Assembly: GCA_002307135.1 (NCBI GenBank) | Contig: DBTQ01000001.1 | Span: 62,001-126,000 of the forward strand | Reading direction: 5' to 3' | Origin: Bacteroidetes bacterium UBA1312 | Lineage (GTDB): Bacteria; Bacteroidota; Bacteroidia; Chitinophagales; Chitinophagaceae | DNA length: 64,000 nucleotides | In this document: in pieces, positions 37,891-47,678 of the stretch | Numbering within the stretch: the first letter of the stretch is position 1 | Layout of the letters: each line of letters opens with the position of its first letter | Notes under the pieces: generated by a model | What the model was told of the DNA's origin: nothing | Database searches by the model: none | The model's input: the letters and a program-made list of their open reading frames with translations, nothing else | Translations under genes and position numbers: made by a program

Positions 37891-38813
37891 TGAAGATATT
37901 TTACGACATTCATGAACTTCCATCATTAGATAAGTCTGTTATTACAATTGGCACATTCGATGGCGTGCACGAAGGTCATAAAACGATATTAAGTTCTGTA
38001 GTTGCACATGCCAAAAGCATTGGCGGGCTAAGTGTGTTGATTACTTTTGAACCGCATCCGCGTAAATTATTATTCCCTAATCAACCTTTAAAATTACTCA
38101 GTACACTCCAAGAGCGATTAGCACTAATAGCATCTGCTGATATCGATGTTATAATTGTCGTACCTTTTACTAAATCTTTTTCAGAACTTTCTGCACAAGA
38201 TTATATTGAAAATTTCTTAGTCAAAATATTTCATCCACATAGTATTATCATTGGATACGACCATCATTTTGGCAATGACCGTAGTGGTGATATTAGCATG
38301 CTTCAACAGTTTTCTGCTCGATATAATTATGATGTGAAGGAGATCTCTGCGCAACTTATTTCGGCTGCCGCCGTAAGCTCCACTCAAATACGTAACGCGC
38401 TTAATGAGGGGCGTGTTGGAGATGCAAAAGCGATGCTGGGTAATGCATACAAATTAAGTGGTAGGGTAGTAAAAGGAGCACAACGTGGACGAACTATTGG
38501 CTATCCAACAGCGAATCTTGAAATCAATTCGTCAGACAAACTTATTCCTGCAGAAGGAGTATATGCGGTATATGTGGAGTACGCACAACAGCAATACCGC
38601 GGCATGATGAATATTGGCCGGAATCCTACGGTAACAGAGGACAAAGCGCTCAAAATGGAAGTTCATATCTTCGATTTCGACATGACAATTTATGGCGAGG
38701 AGCTAAACATTTTATTTATCCAACGTCTTCGTGACGAAATAAAATTCTCGTCATTAGATGCCCTTGTAGCACAGCTTCATCAAGACAAGCTTGATGCAAT
38801 TGAAGCCTTTTAA
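37890..38813 (+). CDS. ribF: Bifunctional riboflavin kinase/FAD synthetase
   Basis: A 307-residue enzyme that phosphorylates riboflavin to FMN and adenylates FMN to FAD. The N-terminal FAD synthetase has the nucleotidyltransferase motif TIGTFDGVHEGHKTIL, then TFEPHPRKLLFP, and GYDHHFGNDRSGD. The C-terminal kinase has GAQRGRTIGYPTANLEI, the Mg/ATP site, GVYAVYVE and MNIGRNPTVTED. Full length with no unusual change. It follows mgtE with a one-base overlap. Confidence 0.96.
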   Translation: MKIFYDIHELPSLDKSVITIGTFDGVHEGHKTILSSVVAHAKSIGGLSVLITFEPHPRKLLFPNQPLKLLSTLQERLALIASADIDVIIVVPFTKSFSELSAQDYIENFLVKIFHPHSIIIGYDHHFGNDRSGDISMLQQFSARYNYDVKEISAQLISAAAVSSTQIRNALNEGRVGDAKAMLGNAYKLSGRVVKGAQRGRTIGYPTANLEINSSDKLIPAEGVYAVYVEYAQQQYRGMMNIGRNPTVTEDKALKMEVHIFDFDMTIYGEELNILFIQRLRDEIKFSSLDALVAQLHQDKLDAIEAF

Positions 38814-38860
38814 TATTTATAAATAAAATTGCGCAACAGGTAAGGTTATATATTTTTACT

Positions 38861-38901
38861 AAATCGAAATGCCTCTTTATAATTAGGAGGCATTTCGATT
38901 T
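38861..38901. terminator. Bidirectional terminator between ribF and the YHYH gene
   Basis: Stem AAATCGAAATGCCTC (38861-38875), loop of 11, exact complement 38887-38901, between convergent genes. Confidence 0.9.
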
Positions 38902-38925
38902 AATGCAAGACTCAATATTTTGGAC

Positions 38926-40284
38926 TTATTTTATAATTGCAATTGTTCGTACTAATTGTTCATTACCTTTTATAATTCTTATTAAATAATTCCCACCGTA
39001 TAGCGTTCGGGTGTCAAAATAGGCTATAGTACTGCCTTGATTCAAATTTGTTTGTTGGATTACTTTCCCGTTGATATCGAGTAGTTCAATGTTAATTTGT
39101 TCGTTGGTCATATCATTGAACTGGATCGCAACTAAATCACTACCTGGATTTGGAAAAATATTAATACCCAATTGTGCCAAAGCAATATTGCTAATACCTG
39201 TGGTGGCAGTGTATGTATTTACGGTTTCTGTTATAGCTGTTACTTTCGACGCAGTTACATTGCCATAAAAAGTAGGACCTACAACGTATGGATATGCAGA
39301 ATTCCATTTGGTATCAACAGTACAGAAATAGGCATAAGTGCCACTTGGATATTCCGGTGTAACACAAAATCTTCCGTTGTGGTCATCCAAATAATCTGAG
39401 GCCGTTGGAGCAGTATATTGGTAATCTTCTCTGAAATAACCAAGCGGATAGGCAGTACTTACTACAGGACCTGCGGTAACGGAAGATCCGTCGGCATACG
39501 TAGTACGTGTAGTAATGCTGCGCAGGCTATAGCTCGATTTCATACGTACAATGCCTCCCGTTCCATCGGCATTTTTATAGCCATAAGCACCATATATAGG
39601 GAAGCCATCGTATGCAAACCCAATAAGAGGTGCATGTTTGGTACTATCAATAACATACAACCCATCTGCATCATATAAGTTACAAATAGTAGAAATTACA
39701 TTGAGGTCGAGTTTAAATGCACTCGGGTTTTGATGGTGGTGATAATTGCCCATAGCTGGGTGTCCTTTAGCACAATCGAAGCCTGCTCGTTCTGCAACCA
39801 CAGCATCTCTGTTCCAAACCATATCTCCAGCACCTCCTATTGGTCCACCAGCCAATGAACTGGTCGAATTTTTCCATGAAACGCCATCGCGATAGTCAAA
39901 AAGCGCTACTCCATTGATAAACACACCGATATTACCAAGTGTAGTTGCTGTGGGAGTACCCGTATTTTTTGCTGGGGTTAATGGGAATTTGAAAATAGCA
40001 TTCTGATTGGTAGTAATGGATGGATTACCATCTAAGAATGGACCTGTAATATAGGCCGGAACACCTTTTGTTCTGATATAAGACCAACTTGTTGAATATA
40101 ATACGGTCTGTACATTAGCAGAGTCTGCATCGTTAATTGGCGTATAGTTACCACTAACATAATGCCTGCCTTTAATACCAGTAGTGTTTTGCAGCCAAGA
40201 TGTTATGACGGGGTTTGTTTGCGCATGAGCGCCAAGACTGCTCAAAAGTAGAAATGATAAAATTATTTTATTGTTCCGAGTCAT
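38926..40284 (-). CDS. YHYH-domain protein with T9SS type A sorting domain
   Basis: A 452-residue secreted protein. Signal peptide ends SLGAHAQ. The YHYH domain has an N-terminal VFINGVALFDYRDGVSW, the His cluster KGHPAMGNYHHHQNPSAF and the motif GFAYDGFPIYGAYGYKNADG. It continues with DYLDDHNGRFCVTPEYPSGTYAYFCT. The C-terminal ~75 residues are a type A T9SS domain (INIFPNPGSDLVAIQF, ending RTIAIIK). YHYH proteins are of unknown biochemical function; the His cluster suggests metal binding. It lies downstream of the MbnP and di-heme peroxidase genes on the same strand with a 63-base gap. Confidence 0.88.
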   Translation of the reverse strand: MTRNNKIILSFLLLSSLGAHAQTNPVITSWLQNTTGIKGRHYVSGNYTPINDADSANVQTVLYSTSWSYIRTKGVPAYITGPFLDGNPSITTNQNAIFKFPLTPAKNTGTPTATTLGNIGVFINGVALFDYRDGVSWKNSTSSLAGGPIGGAGDMVWNRDAVVAERAGFDCAKGHPAMGNYHHHQNPSAFKLDLNVISTICNLYDADGLYVIDSTKHAPLIGFAYDGFPIYGAYGYKNADGTGGIVRMKSSYSLRSITTRTTYADGSSVTAGPVVSTAYPLGYFREDYQYTAPTASDYLDDHNGRFCVTPEYPSGTYAYFCTVDTKWNSAYPYVVGPTFYGNVTASKVTAITETVNTYTATTGISNIALAQLGINIFPNPGSDLVAIQFNDMTNEQINIELLDINGKVIQQTNLNQGSTIAYFDTRTLYGGNYLIRIIKGNEQLVRTIAIIK

Positions 40285-40347
40285 AAAAAATACTATTTTG
40301 AATCTTAGACGCCAAGTTGATTTTATTCCTTCGTTTGGTATTGAAAA

Positions 40348-41370
40348 TTATTTTTGGGGGTATGCGAAAATTGGATTGTAGAGAAATGACTTGTCCGTAA
40401 GTGTAAGTAAAAAAGCTACCAAATCAACTTTTTGGTCGGATGAAAGTATGATTGGTTGTTGTAATTGTCTGGATAAAGTACTGCTTTGTTGAATATCCGA
40501 AGTGTAATGTTTTAGCACGTCAGATAATTTTTTAAATCGTCCGTCGTGCATATATGGAAATGAATATTCAATATTACGGAGGGTTGGTATCTTAAAACAA
40601 AGGGAGTCTTGGGCGTTTTGTGTGATTTTCATTCTGCCAATATCTTTTAAGAACGTATCCATAGCTAAGCCATTATTAGCAAATTGTTGATTGGTAAACA
40701 ATGGTTCAGTATGACAGCTTGCACAGCTTTTTCTGAAAATAAGGAGTCCGTTTTCTTCTTGTGTTGAGAAGTGGACTCCCGGCTCTTTGCGCATTACCTG
40801 ATCGTATTTAGAATTGGCACTGATTAACGTTAACTCAAACTGTGCAATCGCTTTCAATATACGAGCGCCATTAATGACAGTATCACCAAAGGCGGCTTTG
40901 AAGAGGTTGGGATAGCTAGCAGAATGCTGTAATTGTGCAACGATATTTTCGATATCATTGCCCATTTCTGCCGGATGGCTTATTGGAGCTAAGGCTTGCA
41001 TATCTAAATGATTGACGGCACCATCCCACATAAATGATTTACTCCATGCTAAATTCATCAATGCAGGGGCATTCCTTGTGCCAATTTTGCCATTGATACC
41101 ATGACTCAAATCGTGGTCAACATGTGTAAAAGCAGTGTAAGATAAATGACAGCTGCTACAAGATATAGTACTGTCCCTTGATAATATGGGGTCATAGAAA
41201 ATTTTGCGCCCCAAAGCAACAGTCTCTTTATTTAAAGGATTTTTTGTGAAATCATAATTTGGTTTTCCCCAACCTAGAGGTATTACAATTAAACTATCAA
41301 TGGAGCTGAATCCGTAGATAGTTATTGATATAACTATGAGCATGGCGATTTTTATTCTTTTATTACTCAT
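40348..41370 (-). CDS. Di-heme cytochrome c peroxidase / MauG-MbnH-like protein
   Basis: A 340-residue periplasmic protein with an N-terminal membrane/signal helix (IAMLIVISITIYGFSS). Two heme c sites are seen: CSSCH at 71-75 and CASCH at 216-220. Usual family segments are LNKETVALGRKIFYDP, DHDLSHGINGKIGTRNAPAL, HPAEMGNDIENIVA and PTLRNIEYSFPYMHDGRFK. The gene overlaps the upstream MbnP-like gene by 4 bases (ATGA), so the two are translated together. In methanotrophs the paired MbnH oxidises a tryptophan of MbnP to kynurenine; the same partnership is inferred here. An ordinary H2O2 peroxidase role is the alternative. Confidence 0.92.
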   Translation of the reverse strand: MSNKRIKIAMLIVISITIYGFSSIDSLIVIPLGWGKPNYDFTKNPLNKETVALGRKIFYDPILSRDSTISCSSCHLSYTAFTHVDHDLSHGINGKIGTRNAPALMNLAWSKSFMWDGAVNHLDMQALAPISHPAEMGNDIENIVAQLQHSASYPNLFKAAFGDTVINGARILKAIAQFELTLISANSKYDQVMRKEPGVHFSTQEENGLLIFRKSCASCHTEPLFTNQQFANNGLAMDTFLKDIGRMKITQNAQDSLCFKIPTLRNIEYSFPYMHDGRFKKLSDVLKHYTSDIQQSSTLSRQLQQPIILSSDQKVDLVAFLLTLTDKSFLYNPIFAYPQK

Positions 41371-42056
41371 AGTTTGATACGAAAAATACCGGCGATTTTT
41401 TTTGAAAATTCAACTGCTGCTCTGCCAGGTTGCATGATACTATTTTGGTGCTCCAAATCAATTTGAGCAACCATTTGGTCAAGTTGTATTGCTATATTGA
41501 TATTGGTTGTATGGTGCACCGGTAAATCCACTTGTTGCAATGTGTTGAATGGTATGCTAAATCCACCAATATGATACTGGAATCTTTTATTGTGTGTCGT
41601 ACATAATGGGCTACTTCCCTCTAATTTAAAATTTATATAACCACTGTTCCAGGCCCAGTACATGCCTTTAGTTGGGTCTAAGTCTCCTCCCATTGCACCC
41701 GATACATTTGTAGTACTATCTATACCAATATTAAAATGTATTTGGTCGAAAATCAATGTTGCCGGCATATTCAGTTTTATAGAATAGCTACTTGTATCAT
41801 TAGCATCAATTAAGTGATAACTATTGGGTTCTTGCCAAACAACTACATTGTTTTTTTTAAAAGCTATATTTGAAATGTAACACCTGAATTTTGAAATTTC
41901 TAGAACAGAAGTATTATTCGTAATAATGTTGGTGTCTAATTTTAGTTTTTGTGTTATCCAGTATGGTTGAAATCGAACAGTAGTCGCCTGCATTTTTTGA
42001 GCTTTCAAAAATGTACAGCAACAAAGTAAATAGATTAAAGATACGTAGCGTTTCAC
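41367..42056 (-). CDS. MbnP-family (copper-related) periplasmic protein
   Basis: A 229-residue exported protein, signal peptide ending FLKAQ. The MbnP-like pattern is complete: ISKFRCYISNIAF near the N-terminus, YHLIDANDTSSYSI, the loop GGDLDPTKGMYWAWNSGYIN with Trp134 and Trp136, FKLEGSSP and YHIGGFSIPFN. In the methanotroph protein one conserved Trp is oxidised to kynurenine and forms a copper site. Trp134/Trp136 or Trp74 are candidates here. It heads an operon with the di-heme enzyme (4-base overlap) and the YHYH gene. Copper binding in this organism is inference. Confidence 0.8.
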   Translation of the reverse strand: MKRYVSLIYLLCCCTFLKAQKMQATTVRFQPYWITQKLKLDTNIITNNTSVLEISKFRCYISNIAFKKNNVVVWQEPNSYHLIDANDTSSYSIKLNMPATLIFDQIHFNIGIDSTTNVSGAMGGDLDPTKGMYWAWNSGYINFKLEGSSPLCTTHNKRFQYHIGGFSIPFNTLQQVDLPVHHTTNINIAIQLDQMVAQIDLEHQNSIMQPGRAAVEFSKKIAGIFRIKL

Positions 42057-42143
42057 CGGCGTTGGTTCACTGTTTGAATGTGTGTTGAACTGTTTTCTAT
42101 TTGACGATCAAGATAGATAATTCCTTCGGTTTTTCACATGCGT

Positions 42144-45100
42144 TTATAATATTGCTTTCAAACTCATTCTTCCTGTATTTATAACTTTGTCTGATCCTGA
42201 TTTCCGACCTTCATATTCTATCGACATTTCTATCCCTTTACTTACACGTCTTTGCCAATTGAGGTACCAAAGGAAATTATTACCAGTTTTTAATCCATCG
42301 AGCATAACATAACTTACAGGTGCAGTGATAAGTCCATTGTATTCTATATTGCTATAAGTAAAACGTAGCTGTATTATACCTGTCGATGTTTTACTGTATC
42401 GTGCGTCAATGTTTGCCGAAGATATTTTTGCATCTTCACCACCATATTTTGCGGCATTGTTCCGCTGTTCATACTTTAGGGAGGTCGTAAGACGGAGCAC
42501 GGACCTACTCATCCATATTAGAGCTGGTTCTCCTGACCAAAATTTTTGGTAATAGGAACTGCCGTCGGCAATACCTGATTGGTTTCCCCGTTCGCCATAT
42601 TTTCCACTTAGTGTAAATGTGATTGATTTGGATAATGCGGTGCGTAATTTTACCAAATTCTGCGACGTGCTCGTGCTGGTAACACCATAAGTAAGTAGTT
42701 GCTTACTTACATTTTTAAGAAAGTTATAATCCAATCCCCAATGTGAGCTGCTGCGGTTGAAATAAAACGTATTGTTGATGGACTGATTGGAAACGATAAT
42801 GCTGGTGTCACTGTACGATTGTCCAATAGGATTGTAAACACCGAATCCGGCATCAGACAATATCTTATTGACTACTTGCAATGAAAATTGGTCGGAGACC
42901 TTAGCCGCTAATTGTGCAAAACCGTTTTTGTTTTTTGTACCCCAAATATTACTGGGTTCAAAGTTAATAGTTTGATTTAGACTCACATTATTTACTTTGT
43001 TGTACTCGTCTGTAGGTGTAAATATTTTGATGAATAATTTTTGATCCGGATAAAGTGCAATTACAAATTCGTTGAGTTGTTGTACTCCATCATTGTTGTA
43101 ATCTATCCAATTATACACGCCCTGTCCGGCTGGTACTTGTACATAGGTGTAACTTCTTTTTTGTTCTTGTCCCGAACCGAATTCGTACAATGTACTGAAT
43201 GAAAATACTCTGTGCCAGATCGAACCATTATATTCTAAACGGCCGAGTAGAGATTCTTCGGGTTTTGGGTTGAGTACCGTAGTATTATCTAAAGTTAGTT
43301 GTCGATATGTTCCTGTAAATGTTATGTTGTGATTTTTCCATTGTGATAAACCCAATTTAAGCTCTAAATTGTTACTGTGGTTTTGCAATTGAAATGCATG
43401 CTCAAAGGCCGCATAATCCTGACGCTTGTAATATGTAAGTGATACTCTATATTTTTTTTGCTCTATGCTACGCAGATACAATGACCGTATGTCAAAATAG
43501 AAAGACGATGCAGCAAGCGAATCATTGTGTGCATAGTGCTGCTCATTGTGTTCAGCACTATAGCTTGCCCCAATTACGCTTTTTAGAATACGCTTAAAAC
43601 TATACTCTAGAAATACATTAGGTTTTAGATATTGCGAACGAACACTTGTATCGCTGGAACTCATAAGACTAAGTCCAAAACCAGTATTCAGATTGTTTCG
43701 ATTATAATTATAGCCAAAACTATTCCGATATCCAGTAAAAAATGTGCCTCTAGAATAATAGCTGAAAGAATAATCTGCTGTACCAAATATTTGATTATGC
43801 AATTTTGAACTTATTGTTGCCCAATTTTCGTCGGGGCTAGCACCTGACAAGGGTACATTCCAATCTCTCCCAAATTCTACTGCCCGATATGGCGCAATTG
43901 CTTGAAATTTGCTTTGTACATATTCATAAGATAAACTATTATCCATAGTCCAACGTTTTTGATTGGCAGAATCTTTTTTGCCAAAAAATCTTTTTTCATC
44001 ATAAATTACTTTTGATGCTAAACCCCAATGGTCATTATTGTCTTTTGACGAAAATAAATTAGGATCTTTATTGCTGGACGCAAGTTCTACGTTGAGTTTT
44101 TTGAAAGAGTCGATTTGATAAGTGCTCGCAAGTGTAAACATTTGCTGCATTTTGGGTGTAATGATTAGGCTTAATGCACTGTAGTCTCCTTGTGGAATTC
44201 CTGCTACAGGAGCTATCCATTGATATGCGCGTCCATTAGTATTATTAGTGGAAATTATATAATTCCCTTTGCCCGAGCCTACGTATGAAAATGAAACTGA
44301 ATAAAGCGGAATGGTCGCATTTGTTGAATATACATAAACGGAGTCAAAATGAATGCTACCAACAATCGTATCTGCAATTCGATATAAAATTTTGCTGGCG
44401 GATAATGTGTCGCGACTGATATTCGGGATATACGCATTCTGAATACTGTCTCCAATGCCCGCAAGAAACCGCTTTTGGTCACCGGTTAGATTTTGTTGAT
44501 ATGGTTGATTCTTCGCATCTTGGTTAGAATAAGCATTGAGTCGAACTTTCCACTTTTTCCCTATGCTTAGCTCATCATAAACATAAAATAGCGAATTAAG
44601 ATAGTTGTTGGAACGGTACTCAAACTCAACTTGTATGCGTGAATTTTGTGTAATGAGCCTCCGTGGCATAAAACGAATCTCATTAGTGTTGTAGTTGATA
44701 ATATAATCAGCATTTTCACCACGTTCTTGCAAAATATTATCAACATAAACTTTTTCTGTTCCTGCAAGTACTATAAACAATTGTTCGCCATTATTTCCTG
44801 TAAGTCTATAAGGTCCTTGATTTCCTTCGCTGCCTGCTATTATATTTCGGGCAAATTCACCTTTTGCCATTGAAGCACTGAATCCCGCTTTGTTACTGAT
44901 ATTTTTGCTGAATTTGTCTTCTGTTTGGTAAAAAATTCCTTGTACACGCTTGTTGAAATTGATAAAATAGGAATTGGGGCGCTCAATGCTGTAGTCGCCT
45001 AATAACAAACTTTTCTTTCCCTTACTTAGCCGAATAGAAAGTTGGTCGAATTCTTGTAATGTGGATGTATTGCCCTCTGGCTGAAATGGAATAGTATTAT

Positions 45101-45641
45101 CTGTAATGGCAGCCTCTACCTTTATACTATCCATTATATAGCCATTGACCTGTAAATTGAAATTGGAATTCAGTACAACATCCTGATTATTGCCTAATGA
45201 AATACCTCTTCCATAGCTACCATTGTATTCAATAGGGTCATACTTTACAAATTCCCCATTTTTGTTTTGTCCTGAATAATAGCCAGATGAAAATACATAA
45301 TTGGAATCAACGATTTTGCGTAATTTATGACTATAAACCTTGTTTAAGGATAGTGGCAGCACCCGATAACGAACAAGTGCCGAATCGGCTCTAGGTTTTT
45401 TATTCCAATAAAGTTGGGCAGTAACAGGGTTAATGATATAATCTGATGGGTCAATCCCTTGTATAGAAAAGGAGCCAATAGCTAATGATACAGAATCAAT
45501 AAAGACGGTGTCGTTAACAACTATTTTTTTAACCCGTAAATTAGAAAACTCTTGTATTAAACTCTGTGCAATCACACTCGGGGAAAATGTGAAAAGCAAA
45601 AAGACGATAAATATGAGTTTCCTAATTGACAACGCCGGCAA
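42144..45641 (-). CDS. Large outer-membrane beta-barrel protein with SprA-like N-terminal repeats
   Basis: A 1165-residue protein. Signal peptide ends SPSVIAQ. The first ~370 residues have segments like those of SprA and related OMPs: DPSDYIINPVTAQLYWN, GENADYIINYNTNEIRFMPR with QNSRIQVEFEYRSNNYLNSL. The rest is a long alternation of aromatic and polar residues with many Asn/Tyr turns, as in a large beta-barrel, with a final RMSLKAIL strand. At 1165 residues it is about half the size of SprA, the T9SS translocon, so it is a relative or shares the repeat, not SprA itself. Function unknown. Confidence 0.7.
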   Translation of the reverse strand: MPALSIRKLIFIVFLLFTFSPSVIAQSLIQEFSNLRVKKIVVNDTVFIDSVSLAIGSFSIQGIDPSDYIINPVTAQLYWNKKPRADSALVRYRVLPLSLNKVYSHKLRKIVDSNYVFSSGYYSGQNKNGEFVKYDPIEYNGSYGRGISLGNNQDVVLNSNFNLQVNGYIMDSIKVEAAITDNTIPFQPEGNTSTLQEFDQLSIRLSKGKKSLLLGDYSIERPNSYFINFNKRVQGIFYQTEDKFSKNISNKAGFSASMAKGEFARNIIAGSEGNQGPYRLTGNNGEQLFIVLAGTEKVYVDNILQERGENADYIINYNTNEIRFMPRRLITQNSRIQVEFEYRSNNYLNSLFYVYDELSIGKKWKVRLNAYSNQDAKNQPYQQNLTGDQKRFLAGIGDSIQNAYIPNISRDTLSASKILYRIADTIVGSIHFDSVYVYSTNATIPLYSVSFSYVGSGKGNYIISTNNTNGRAYQWIAPVAGIPQGDYSALSLIITPKMQQMFTLASTYQIDSFKKLNVELASSNKDPNLFSSKDNNDHWGLASKVIYDEKRFFGKKDSANQKRWTMDNSLSYEYVQSKFQAIAPYRAVEFGRDWNVPLSGASPDENWATISSKLHNQIFGTADYSFSYYSRGTFFTGYRNSFGYNYNRNNLNTGFGLSLMSSSDTSVRSQYLKPNVFLEYSFKRILKSVIGASYSAEHNEQHYAHNDSLAASSFYFDIRSLYLRSIEQKKYRVSLTYYKRQDYAAFEHAFQLQNHSNNLELKLGLSQWKNHNITFTGTYRQLTLDNTTVLNPKPEESLLGRLEYNGSIWHRVFSFSTLYEFGSGQEQKRSYTYVQVPAGQGVYNWIDYNNDGVQQLNEFVIALYPDQKLFIKIFTPTDEYNKVNNVSLNQTINFEPSNIWGTKNKNGFAQLAAKVSDQFSLQVVNKILSDAGFGVYNPIGQSYSDTSIIVSNQSINNTFYFNRSSSHWGLDYNFLKNVSKQLLTYGVTSTSTSQNLVKLRTALSKSITFTLSGKYGERGNQSGIADGSSYYQKFWSGEPALIWMSRSVLRLTTSLKYEQRNNAAKYGGEDAKISSANIDARYSKTSTGIIQLRFTYSNIEYNGLITAPVSYVMLDGLKTGNNFLWYLNWQRRVSKGIEMSIEYEGRKSGSDKVINTGRMSLKAIL

Positions 45642-45763
45642 GTATCAAATGATAAATAATTGTCTGCAAGTTACGTCTCGAATCAATTTTTTTATCTTTT
45701 CTTACTTTTTGCTTTTGCAAATTATTATAACAGAATAGTTTGGGCTATAAAAAATTCTTGAAT

Positions 45764-46438
45764 TTAATAGCTGCTGGAATCTTTCTTCTTTCTATAATCA
45801 CCTCTTTTCCATGCTTGGAAAAATTCTGCCCACTTAAGCGGACTGAAAATATTCATTGGTTGTTGTTGGCCATAATAAGCAGCTTGATAAGCCTGGTTAT
45901 TTTGTACAATATGTTGATTTTCTCTGCCATCATGCCCCATTGTAAGTGCAATCATTCTTAATGTTGCCAGATTTGTATTTCTACGCGCTACTTCATATTT
46001 GTCATCAGGCACTTGCCAATGTTGGAAAGCGTAGTTGAAATTCTCTTTGGATGGCAACATGTGTATAATCGTTTCATCTAAGAAAAATGTATCCTGAGAC
46101 ATTAATTGTACCATAGACATAGAGTTTCCCACTACATCCACAGGAATTACTACTTGCTTACTTCTGAATCCTAATGCTGAGAAATTCAACGTGTCGCCTT
46201 TGAAACATACTAAAGAAAATACACCTAATGGGCTAGAGTAGGTGCCTCGATTCTGATTCTTTACAGAAATTGTTACGTCGGATATTCCCATTAAGCTATC
46301 AGATGTCATGGTTACACCATTTATTTGTACGATTCTATCGTAAGATATTTGTGCATTAACCGCACTGCTAATCATTGCTGCAAAAACAAACGACAACAGG
46401 CACTTTAAAAATGTTGGTGTAAATATTGTAAATCTCAT
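45764..46438 (-). CDS. Carboxypeptidase-regulatory-like secreted protein
   Basis: A 224-residue protein with a signal peptide ending SAVNAQ. The first 90 residues form a CarboxypepD_reg-like beta-sandwich: VTMTSDSLMGISDVTISVKN, RGTYSSPLGVFSLVCFKGDTL, FSALGFRSKQVVIP. The remainder is helical and positively charged at the end (FQAWKRGDYRKKKDSSSY). The domain is common at the N-terminus of TonB-dependent receptors, but no receptor follows. It lies 122 bases upstream of the large barrel gene on the same strand and may be its partner. Confidence 0.72.
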   Translation of the reverse strand: MRFTIFTPTFLKCLLSFVFAAMISSAVNAQISYDRIVQINGVTMTSDSLMGISDVTISVKNQNRGTYSSPLGVFSLVCFKGDTLNFSALGFRSKQVVIPVDVVGNSMSMVQLMSQDTFFLDETIIHMLPSKENFNYAFQHWQVPDDKYEVARRNTNLATLRMIALTMGHDGRENQHIVQNNQAYQAAYYGQQQPMNIFSPLKWAEFFQAWKRGDYRKKKDSSSY

Positions 46439-46539
46439 ATTAGGTTATACTCGGCGGTTAAATTTTGCTATCAACATTGGCAATATACTTATAAATAAAA
46501 TAATGCCGAGTTTTCGCTACAAAGAAAATCTGTATCGCG

Positions 46540-46547
46540 TACTTTTG
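46540..46547 (+). promoter_or_regulatory. -7 box of mrp
   Basis: TACTTTTG, exact consensus, 33 bases before the ATG at 46581. Confidence 0.5.
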
Positions 46548-46580
46548 CAGCAAATATTCGGCAATTTAACAAACGTTTAG

Positions 46581-47678
46581 ATGATAACTAAAGAAGCAAT
46601 ACTGAATGCACTAGGTAATGTAGATGATCCAGATTTGGGAAAAGATATTGTAAGTCTTGGTATGGTAAAGGACTTAGCTGTAGAAGCTAACACAGTTTCT
46701 TTTACTGTTGAACTAACTACGCCGGCTTGCCCGATGAAGGAAATGATAGAGAAGGCATGTATTAATGCAATACGTATGTTGGTAGATAAAGATGCGACGA
46801 TCAACATTTTGATGAGTGCGCGTGTCAACTCTAATCGGAAGGATAGAAAAGACATCTTGCCAGGCGTTAAAAACATCATAGCTGTAGCTTCGGGTAAAGG
46901 TGGAGTAGGGAAATCGACTGTAGCGGTCAATCTAGCACTGGCTCTAGCAGCAGAAGGCGCGTCTGTTGGGTTGATGGATGCAGATATTTATGGGCCATCA
47001 ATACCTATGATGTTGGGGATTCGCGACGAGCGGCCTAAAATGACAGAAATTAATGGAAAAGGTATGATTGTGCCAATCGAGAGATATGGTATTAAAGCTA
47101 TGTCTATTGGCTTATTGATAGATGAGAAACAAGCTGTAATATGGCGTGGTCCAATGGCGAGCTCTGCACTCAAACAATTTGTTACAGATGTGCTTTGGGG
47201 CGAATTAGATTATTTAATTATTGATCTGCCGCCTGGCACAGGAGATGTTCACCTGACCATCGCACAAACAATACCTGTTACTGGAGCTCTTATTGTATCG
47301 ACCCCTCAAGCTGTTGCTGCCGCAGATGCACGCAAAGCCATAATGATGTTCAAACAAGCTAATATCAATATTCCTATATTGGGTGTTGTTGAAAATATGG
47401 CCTATTTCACACCAGCAGAATTACCCAACAATAAATATTATATTTTTGGAAAGGGTGGCGCTGCAAAAATGGCTGAACAATTTGAATTGCCATTTTTAGG
47501 TGAAATTCCTTTGGTACAAAGTATCCGGGAAGGTGGAGATTCTGGCATACCTGCTTCTATTGACGATGAAGTAACTACAAGAGATAGATTTTTAGAATTA
47601 GCTCGTGCAGTAGCAAGAAATGTATCTATGCGCAATGCAAATCTTGAACCTACTAAAGTGGTTGAAATTTATAATTAA
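46581..47678 (+). CDS. Mrp/NBP35-family iron-sulfur carrier ATPase
   Basis: A 365-residue P-loop protein (ApbC/Mrp group) implicated in Fe-S cluster transfer. It has an N-terminal DUF59/MIP18 domain (NVDDPDLGKDIVSLGMVKDL with Cys50 in TTPACPM). The deviant Walker A is GKGGVGKS at 105-112. Then come LMDADIYGPSIPMMLG, DYLIIDLPPGTGDVHLT and VVENMAYFTPAELPNNKYYIFGKGG. In many Mrp proteins the last stretch holds the cluster-binding CxxC; here those positions lack Cys, as appears usual in this phylum. Full length. Confidence 0.93.
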   Translation: MITKEAILNALGNVDDPDLGKDIVSLGMVKDLAVEANTVSFTVELTTPACPMKEMIEKACINAIRMLVDKDATINILMSARVNSNRKDRKDILPGVKNIIAVASGKGGVGKSTVAVNLALALAAEGASVGLMDADIYGPSIPMMLGIRDERPKMTEINGKGMIVPIERYGIKAMSIGLLIDEKQAVIWRGPMASSALKQFVTDVLWGELDYLIIDLPPGTGDVHLTIAQTIPVTGALIVSTPQAVAAADARKAIMMFKQANINIPILGVVENMAYFTPAELPNNKYYIFGKGGAAKMAEQFELPFLGEIPLVQSIREGGDSGIPASIDDEVTTRDRFLELARAVARNVSMRNANLEPTKVVEIYN

